Below are positions 1 to 4,166 of a DNA stretch of 5,366 nucleotides, piece by piece. The stretch comes from Acidimicrobiaceae bacterium (GTDB lineage: Bacteria > Actinomycetota > Acidimicrobiia > Acidimicrobiales > UBA10347): assembly GCA_003485885.1 (NCBI GenBank), contig DNHM01000393.1, positions 1-5,366 on the forward strand. The letters run 5' to 3'. How positions within the stretch are numbered: position 1 is the first letter of the stretch; each line of letters opens with the position of its first letter. Both the position numbers and the translations under genes were made by a program. The notes beneath the pieces were generated by a model. That model was not told where the DNA came from. It saw only the letters and a list, made by a program, of their open reading frames with translations, and did no database searches.

Positions 1-357
1 GGTGACGAAGCAATCATCGACGTAGCGACACCAACGGCTGACGGACCGGTGCTCGACGATGTCGTGTTCGGAGCCAGCGACATCTTCGTGTGGCTTCTCG
101 GTGAGTCGCTCGATCCAGACCCAGCACTGATCTTCCCTACGCTGGCCGCAATCGATGGTTGGGCGGGCGGCCGCGCGGTGTTGTGGGGCAACAACAGCCA
201 GTCATGCATGCGAATCGCCATCGCTGCAGACAGCACAAACGACCTCGCCGAAATCGAAGAAGTAACCAGACTGTGGGCTGGCAACAACCCAGACCGTTCG
301 GTCAGGCTCGAAGCCGACCTCGTCATCGTCACCGGATGTGCGCCTTATATCCCGTAG
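1..357 (+). CDS. Hypothetical protein, 3' end only
   Basis: The frame is open from the first base of the window to TAG at 355-357, giving 118 codons of a gene that starts upstream. An internal GTG at 49 could serve as a start, but no good ribosome binding site precedes it and the frame reads as normal protein before it, so I treat the gene as truncated by the window edge. The product is acidic and soluble-looking: a hydrophobic stretch (DIFVWLLGESLDP), a GWAGGRAVLW segment, then SCMRIAIAADSTND, a helix (DLAEIEEVTRLWA) and a terminal strand ending in VTGCAP. The order GW-G-G-(Y/A)V, C-R, helix, C-x-P loosely recalls the C-terminus of a group of uncharacterised, often lipoprotein-like actinobacterial proteins, but this is from memory. 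No catalytic motif is visible and no function is assigned. The next gene is convergent. Confidence 0.6.
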   Translation, partial: GDEAIIDVATPTADGPVLDDVVFGASDIFVWLLGESLDPDPALIFPTLAAIDGWAGGRAVLWGNNSQSCMRIAIAADSTNDLAEIEEVTRLWAGNNPDRSVRLEADLVIVTGCAPYIP

Positions 358-625
358 TGGAGCAACCCAGATTCCGTCGGGAAGAAAGCCGGGCAGTGTT
401 CGCCAGTCTCGGCGCTCCGCCACCTCATATCGACGAGCGTAGTCAGCATGACGCTGGCGGCGGAAGCGTTCTCTTCGTGCTGTTGCCGCCCTCCGGCTCG
501 GCATCGGTACCGATCTGGACGGAAGAGCCATTAGCTCGAACATGGTCTCGGTGAAGAACGAGCCGGCCAAAACCAGCGGCGGGGGTTCTGCTGCGGTGTC
601 GAGGTACTACTGAGGCCAGCCAGGT
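358..625. other. Gap between convergent genes, no gene supported
   Basis: This 268-base stretch separates two genes that converge on it. Reading frames cross it on both strands (for example minus strand 570-202, plus strand 159-554), but they are Arg/Pro/Ser-rich, lack ribosome binding sites and overlap the first gene antisense or out of frame, so they look like chance. A 12-bp palindrome (ATCGGTACCGAT, 503-514) is about as frequent as chance predicts. A weak CAGCC/GGCTG hairpin (617-621 with 629-633) overlaps the end of the minus-strand gene. No U-tract terminator is evident. Confidence 0.5.
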
Positions 626-901
626 TCAGGCTGCGACGAACTTGGGGATCGAGGCTTCTTGAGCGTCGATAGGAGCGATTGCTATTTCGAACTGCTCCCA
701 CTCGATTGCGTCAACGCCGGTGTCGACGACACCGGCATCGACAGGGCCCAGTGGCGTGAACATTGAGGTCAGGGTGCCAGATGCTTCAACACTGAGCATT
801 GCGATCCGGCTGCGGAAACCGTCGAAAGCTGCTTCGAGCTCTTCAATAATTCCACGGTCCGTCGAGTGGTTGATGAAGTTAGTGGCCGTTTCGGCAGTCA
901 T
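626..901 (-). CDS. Small acidic orphan protein
   Basis: This minus-strand frame encodes 91 residues from ATG at 901 to TGA at 626-628. I chose the ATG at 901 over in-frame ATGs at 919 and 964 because AGGGAG lies five bases before it; the others have no such site. The protein is strongly acidic (about 15 Asp+Glu against 4 Lys+Arg) and has no Cys, no signal peptide and no membrane helix. The N-terminal half looks helical (RGIIEELEAAFDGFRSRIAML). The C-terminal half has a short Val-Asp periodicity (VDAGVVDTGVDAIEW) and then small hydrophobic strands, ending KFVAA. I do not recognise a family. It is transcribed divergently from the dehydrogenase operon and convergently with the first gene, so it is monocistronic in this window. 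Coding reality is supported by the start site and sensible composition, not by homology. Confidence 0.6.
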   Translation of the reverse strand: MTAETATNFINHSTDRGIIEELEAAFDGFRSRIAMLSVEASGTLTSMFTPLGPVDAGVVDTGVDAIEWEQFEIAIAPIDAQEASIPKFVAA

Positions 902-906
902 GACGA

Positions 907-912
907 CTCCCT
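907..912 (-). promoter_or_regulatory. Ribosome binding site of the small acidic gene
   Basis: On the minus strand this reads AGGGAG, five bases before the ATG at 901. It decides the start among three in-frame ATG codons. Confidence 0.6.
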
Positions 913-965
913 GTTTCATTGGTTGAACAACATCAGTGTGAGTGAAATCTCCCCCGTGGGACAAT

Positions 966-987
966 GGTCAACTTTGATCATGTGACC
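966..987. promoter_or_regulatory. Dyad in the divergent spacer, possible operator
   Basis: GGTCA (966-970) and TGACC (983-987) form an inverted repeat around a 12-base spacer that contains the palindrome TGATCA (975-980). It lies between the minus-strand acidic gene and the plus-strand dehydrogenase operon, where a regulator shared by both would sit. On the minus strand the left arm also reads TTGACC, like a -35 hexamer, but no good -10 follows at 17 bases. Five-base arms are short, so this could be chance. Confidence 0.25.
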
Positions 988-1073
988 GTGGATAGGCCAA
1001 CCAGCCCATGGCCGCGGACGCAGTCGAGCAGGTAGAACCACCCAGACCAGGGCAGCGAACTACGGTTTCGCTC

Positions 1074-2192
1074 GTGACTTCTACACCAATCAGGGCAGCG
1101 GTATGTCGAACATTCGGCGAACCGCTGTCACTAGAGAACCTCTACCTCGCCGCCCCCAAATCAGGACAGGTGCAGGTCAAGGTGCTGGCATCTGCCATCT
1201 GCCATAGCGACATACATTTCTTCGATGGCGCATGGGGCGGACGACTGCCGGCGGTGTGGGGACACGAGGCCGCCGGTGTCGTCGAGGTCGTGGGCGACGA
1301 CGTCTCCGAGATCAGTGTCGGCGACCACGTCGTCGTCACGCTTATCAAGTCATGCGGACAATGCCGCAACTGTCAAAAGGGTGTTTCCGTCGCTTGCACA
1401 GGCGAACTGACCGTCCATCCCACTCCCCTTTCCGATGCTGAAGGCAACCCAGTCGCCCATGGTCTGGGCACGGCTGCGTTCGCGGATCGGGCGGTTGTCG
1501 ATCAGTCCCAAATTGTCGTGATTCATCCCGAAATGGCGATGGGACCCGCGTCTTTATTGGCCTGTGGCGTGATTACCGGCGTTGGCGCCGCCACGAACAC
1601 CGCCAGGATCGAGGCTGGATCGAGTGTTGTTGTGATCGGTACCGGAGGCGTCGGTCTCAATGCAGTGCAAGGCGCTCGGCTTGCCAAAGCGACCACGATC
1701 ATCGCCGTAGATCTATCCGACGCCAAGCTGGAAGCAGCACGCACCTTCGGCGCGACCCATGTCGTGAACAGCGCCAGCGTCGACCTGGTCGAGGCCATAA
1801 GCGAAGCTACTGATGGGGCGATGGCCGACTATGTCCTGGTCACCGTGGGCGCTCAGCAACCAATCGAACAGGCCCCGCTGTTGCTGGCGCCCAACGGCAC
1901 GGTCGTGATCGTTGGCATGCCAGCGACTGGAGTCACGGCAACCATCGACCCAGTCACCATGGCGGCGCTAAACCAGTCGATTCTGGGATCAAAGATGGGC
2001 ACGTCAACAATCGGCATCGACATCCCCGAGCTCATCTCCAAGTACCGAAACGGCGCATTGTTGCTCGATGAATTAATCACTCGCACGTACCCCATCGACG
2101 ACATCAATGAGGCCATTGATTCAGTCAAGGCCGGGCATGCCGTTCGCAATGTGATCCTGTTCGACCATCCAACCCCGGCGGAGGCAGACTGA
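1074..2192 (+). CDS. Zn-dependent alcohol dehydrogenase (MDR family)
   Basis: A medium-chain dehydrogenase that would oxidise an alcohol to an aldehyde or ketone in the cytoplasm. From GTG at 1074 it is 372 residues, typical for the family. Catalytic zinc ligands are Cys43 (ICHSD), His64 (GHEAAG) and Cys164 (LACGV). The structural-zinc lobe is complete: Cys94, Cys97, Cys100 and Cys108 (C-x2-C-x2-C-x7-C). The Rossmann motif GTGGVG is at 189-194, and Asp213 at the end of the next strand (AVDLSD) favours NAD over NADP. The C-terminus (LGSKMG, DELITRTYP, INEAIDSVKAGHAVRNVI) fits the class III-like group. The frame also opens at ATG 1008, adding 22 residues (MAADAVEQVEPPRPGQ...) unlike the family; neither start has a strong ribosome binding site, so 1074 rests on family fit. 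The stop overlaps the next gene's ATG, giving a two-gene operon. Substrate is unknown; the partner hints at a sugar-derived alcohol. Confidence 0.9.
   Translation: MTSTPIRAAVCRTFGEPLSLENLYLAAPKSGQVQVKVLASAICHSDIHFFDGAWGGRLPAVWGHEAAGVVEVVGDDVSEISVGDHVVVTLIKSCGQCRNCQKGVSVACTGELTVHPTPLSDAEGNPVAHGLGTAAFADRAVVDQSQIVVIHPEMAMGPASLLACGVITGVGAATNTARIEAGSSVVVIGTGGVGLNAVQGARLAKATTIIAVDLSDAKLEAARTFGATHVVNSASVDLVEAISEATDGAMADYVLVTVGAQQPIEQAPLLLAPNGTVVIVGMPATGVTATIDPVTMAALNQSILGSKMGTSTIGIDIPELISKYRNGALLLDELITRTYPIDDINEAIDSVKAGHAVRNVILFDHPTPAEAD
2180..2184 (+). promoter_or_regulatory. Ribosome binding site of the dehydratase gene
   Basis: GGAGG lies inside the last codons of the dehydrogenase gene, seven bases before ATG 2192. 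It is a near-consensus site and, with the TGATG overlap, supports coupled translation of the two enzymes. Confidence 0.75.
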
Positions 2193-3397
2193 TGCATGTC
2201 GCAGAATTAGAGACGTTTGTTGTAGCAAACCGGCCTGGCGAGTTCGGTGGCGAGTACTTCATCTTCGTGAAACTCACCACGAACACAGGCATCGTTGGTT
2301 ATGGCGAACACTACGGAGCCACCTTTGGGCCCGACGTGGTTCCAGCCATGATCAGCGACATCGCCGAACGTCATCTGATTGGCAACGATCCGTTCGAGAT
2401 CGAGCGTTTCTGGCACCGCTGCCTAGGGTCCGGATTCTCACATCGACCCGACATCTCACTCATGGGATGTGTGAGTGCGCTCGAGATGGCGTGCTGGGAC
2501 ATCATCGGCAAGGAGGTCGGCAAACCCGCGTACCAACTGCTTGGTGGCCGGGTTCACGATGCGCTTCGTTCCTACACCTATTTGTACCCCGAGCCGGGCG
2601 ACAGCAAAGACGTCTATAGCGACCCTACGACGGCAGCAGAACGAGCAGCCTTCGAAGTCAGCCGCGGGTTCACCGCAGTGAAGTTCGACCCCGCAGGGCC
2701 ATATTCCGTGTTCGATGGCCATCAGCCCTCGCTCGAACGACTCGATCTTTCGGAGCGCATGGTTGCCGCTGTCCGTGAAGCTGTCGGCACCAAGGCCGAT
2801 ATCCTGTTCGGCACCCACGGACAATTCACCGCATCCGGTGCGTTGCGCCTGGCACGGCGACTAGAGAAGTATGACCCGTTGTGGTTTGAAGAGCCGGTGC
2901 CGCCAGACAACCCCGCCGAGATGGCGAAGGTCGCATCGCAGACAACCATTCCGATCGCAACCGGTGAACGGCTCACGACCAAGGCCGAGTTTGCTCGCCT
3001 GCTCGATGTGAAGGCTGCGTCGATCCTGCAGATGAACCTCGGGCGGGTCGGTGGCTTACTCGAGGCAAAGAAGATCGGTGCACTTGCCGAGGCCAACGGC
3101 GCTCAGCTCGCACCCCATTTGTACTGCGGGCCGATCGTTGGCGCCGCCAACGTGCAGTTGGCCACCTGCTCTCCAAACTTCTTGATCCTGGAAAGCATCA
3201 GAGACTGGTCAGGCATCCATGCTGACCTGCTGGTGACCCCGATGCAGTTTGAAGATGGACATGTCATTCCTCCAACCGCGCCGGGACTAGGGGTTGAGCT
3301 CAACGAAGAGTTCGCCCGAGCCAACCCGTACAGGGGCGACGGTCTACATCTCACGATGGACCCAAACCCGGTTACGCCACGTACCGATCAGTTCTGA
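2192..3397 (+). CDS. Mandelate racemase/enolase-superfamily dehydratase
   Basis: 401 residues, the normal length for this family. These enzymes remove the proton alpha to a carboxylate, and most relatives dehydrate acid sugars using Mg2+. The capping domain is roughly residues 1-125 (CWDIIGKEVGKPAYQLLGG at 101-119), followed by the barrel. Visible active-site positions are Lys164 (KFD), His209 (GTHGQ), Glu233 (WFEEP), Glu259 (TGER), His309 (APHLYCGP) and Glu334 (LILES). Their spacing matches, as I remember it, the His185/Glu209/Glu235/His285/Glu310 set of E. coli D-galactonate dehydratase exactly. Two expected Asp residues are changed: Gly207 at the first metal ligand and Asn282 (QMNLGR) at the partner of the base His. 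The ATG overlaps the dehydrogenase stop by one base and has a strong ribosome binding site. A dehydratase acting on an aldonate is the best guess; the substrate cannot be assigned, and galactonate dehydratase would be an over-call. Confidence 0.9.
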   Translation: MHVAELETFVVANRPGEFGGEYFIFVKLTTNTGIVGYGEHYGATFGPDVVPAMISDIAERHLIGNDPFEIERFWHRCLGSGFSHRPDISLMGCVSALEMACWDIIGKEVGKPAYQLLGGRVHDALRSYTYLYPEPGDSKDVYSDPTTAAERAAFEVSRGFTAVKFDPAGPYSVFDGHQPSLERLDLSERMVAAVREAVGTKADILFGTHGQFTASGALRLARRLEKYDPLWFEEPVPPDNPAEMAKVASQTTIPIATGERLTTKAEFARLLDVKAASILQMNLGRVGGLLEAKKIGALAEANGAQLAPHLYCGPIVGAANVQLATCSPNFLILESIRDWSGIHADLLVTPMQFEDGHVIPPTAPGLGVELNEEFARANPYRGDGLHLTMDPNPVTPRTDQF

Positions 3398-3430
3398 AAC
3401 ACCTTCCTTCGGTAGCCAGCGCGGTTCCAC

Positions 3431-3478
3431 AATCTGTTGGCTCAAAGCGTCGTATACGAAGCCCTGAGCCAACAGATT
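3431..3478. repeat. Palindromic element 1 (14-bp perfect arms, possible terminator)
   Basis: AATCTGTTGGCTCA (3431-3444) pairs perfectly with TGAGCCAACAGATT (3465-3478). The 20-base spacer holds the palindrome TCGTATACGA (3450-3459) exactly at the same centre (3454.5), with two further pairs at 3447-3448/3461-3462. In RNA this would be a long stem with two small internal loops. It starts 34 bases after the dehydratase stop and is followed by only three T residues, so it could terminate the catabolic operon, act as an operator, or be a repeat element. It shares its outer arms and spacing with the element 61 bp downstream. Confidence 0.8.
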
Positions 3479-3493
3479 TCGCCCTCATCAACA

Positions 3494-3537
3494 ACTGTTG
3501 CTCGCAAACATCACGGGTGATGTTTCGAACCAACAGT
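3494..3537. repeat. Palindromic element 2 (nested dyad)
   Basis: AAACATCAC (3506-3514) and GTGATGTTT (3517-3525) form a perfect 9-bp inverted repeat around GG. Outside it, and on the same centre (3515.5), ACTGTTG (3494-3500) pairs with CAACAGT (3531-3537); the five bases between the stems are mostly unpaired. Measured from CTGTTG to CAACAG the element is 42 bases (3495-3536), the same length as the corresponding part of element 1 (3434-3475). No T-run follows. The inner 20-bp dyad resembles a repressor operator; the whole could also be a leader hairpin for the sigma gene. Confidence 0.75.
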
Positions 3538-3619
3538 CTTGGGATAGCGGCCTCACGTCGGCTGGAGATTTCTTTCGGGTGAGTTCACATAACCTGGCGC
3601 TGGTACGAGTGTTTGTTGT

Positions 3620-3624
3620 GAGGA
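3620..3624 (+). promoter_or_regulatory. Ribosome binding site of the sigma factor gene
   Basis: GAGGA lies eight bases before GTG 3633 (context GTGAGGACGGTGGCG). This is the best-placed site among the possible starts at 3498 (TTG), 3618, 3627 and 3633 (GTG) and 3648 (ATG). Confidence 0.5.
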
Positions 3625-3632
3625 CGGTGGCG

Positions 3633-4166
3633 GTGAAGAACCCAGACATGGAGAACCCAGACATCGAGAACACGGTCGCCGTCTCTACCCAGGCCGCGTT
3701 CGAAATCTTCTATCGCCGTGAATTCTCGTCACTTGCTGTTATTGCTGGCACGGTCGCCGCAAACCGGTCAGTCGGCGAACATAGTGCTCAGAAAGCCCTG
3801 GCCAAGGCGAACCAGCAGTGGAGCACGGTTGCGGTGCTCGACAAACCGGGCGCCTGGGTCCGACGTGTCGCCATCAATCTGGCCATCGGCAGGAAGCAGC
3901 GCAGCCTCACCGAAGCGAAAGCCTTACTGAAGATCGGCCCTACTGCGACGACTGCAGCCGAGACACGTCGGGGTGACCCGGCAGTGTGGGCAGCCGTGGA
4001 CCAACTCGCTCCCAAACAACGGGCTGTCGTCGCGCTGCACTATCTCGAGGATCGACCCGCGGCCGAGATCGCAGAGATCCTGGACATCTCGGTCAGCGCC
4101 GCCACATCAATCCTGCACAAGGCCCGCGCCAACCTCGCGACCGGGCTCGGAGAATCACATGGATGA
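3633..4166 (+). CDS. ECF-type RNA polymerase sigma factor
   Basis: From GTG 3633 the product is 177 residues, typical for an ECF sigma factor. Region 2 spans about residues 21-92, with the characteristic DKPGAWVRRVAINLAIGRKQR (70-90). A variable linker (91-118) follows, then region 4 at about 119-172 (DQLAPKQRAVVALHYLEDR, then the helix-turn-helix AAEIAEILDISVSAATSILHKARANLA). It would direct RNA polymerase to its own promoter set. The frame extends upstream to TTG 3498, but that would place palindromic element 2 inside the coding region; GTG 3633 has the best ribosome binding site, and ATG 3648 is a fallback. Oddities: the N-terminus contains a 15-base tandem duplication (NPDMENPDIEN), and the region 2.2 segment (VGEHSAQKALAKA) lacks the acidic residues usual after the conserved Gln. 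The gene overlaps the following membrane-protein gene by eight bases, the arrangement usual for a sigma factor and its regulator. Confidence 0.88.
   Translation: MKNPDMENPDIENTVAVSTQAAFEIFYRREFSSLAVIAGTVAANRSVGEHSAQKALAKANQQWSTVAVLDKPGAWVRRVAINLAIGRKQRSLTEAKALLKIGPTATTAAETRRGDPAVWAAVDQLAPKQRAVVALHYLEDRPAAEIAEILDISVSAATSILHKARANLATGLGESHG
3638..3667 (+). repeat. 15-base tandem duplication at the sigma N-terminus
   Basis: GAACCCAGACATGGA (3638-3652) is followed directly by GAACCCAGACATCGA (3653-3667), differing at one base. It encodes NPDME-NPDIE just after the start codon, in the disordered leader before region 2. It is in frame, so copy-number changes would lengthen or shorten the leader without breaking the gene. 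Confidence 0.85.
4149..4154 (+). promoter_or_regulatory. Ribosome binding site of the membrane sensor gene
   Basis: GGAGAA lies inside the end of the sigma gene, four bases before ATG 4159 (six from the last G of GGAG). It supports this start and translational coupling with the sigma factor. Confidence 0.65.

Larger units (their letters stand above)
3398..3632 (+). other. Leader/spacer before the sigma factor
   Basis: A 235-base gene-free stretch between the dehydratase stop and the sigma factor start. It is dominated by two palindromic elements, at 3431-3478 and 3494-3537, described separately. The remaining ~80 bases (3541-3619) should hold the sigma gene's promoter. ACATAACC (3587-3594) is the most -10-like sequence there, but no convincing -35 accompanies it, so I do not call a promoter. 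Confidence 0.6.

Noticed and set aside
503..514. 12-bp palindrome ATCGGTACCGAT
   Set aside because: About one such palindrome is expected by chance in a window this size, and nothing nearby supports a function.
159..554. Plus-strand reading frame of 131 residues
   Set aside because: Out-of-frame overlap with the first gene; rich in Arg, Gln and His as expected of a shadow frame in G+C-rich DNA.
202..570. Minus-strand reading frame of 122 residues
   Set aside because: Largely antisense to the first gene's coding frame, Arg-rich at its N-terminal half, no ribosome binding site, no recognisable motif.
1008..1073. ATG 1008 as the dehydrogenase start
   Set aside because: Would add 22 Pro/Arg/Gln-rich residues before the family's normal N-terminus and has no well-spaced ribosome binding site; kept only as an alternative.
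3431..3536. Integron attC sites
   Set aside because: attC elements begin with an AAC-type core and end with GTT; these palindromes have the opposite polarity (CTGTTG...CAACAG), and no integrase or cassette is seen.
3527..3559. ECF-style promoter GAACC...CGTC upstream of the sigma gene
   Set aside because: The gap between the two hexamer-like elements is 24 bases, well over the 16-17 expected, and GAACC is an incomplete -35.
3498..3632. Upstream TTG start extending the sigma factor by 45 residues
   Set aside because: TTG without a good ribosome binding site, codes through palindromic element 2, and adds residues not expected before region 2.
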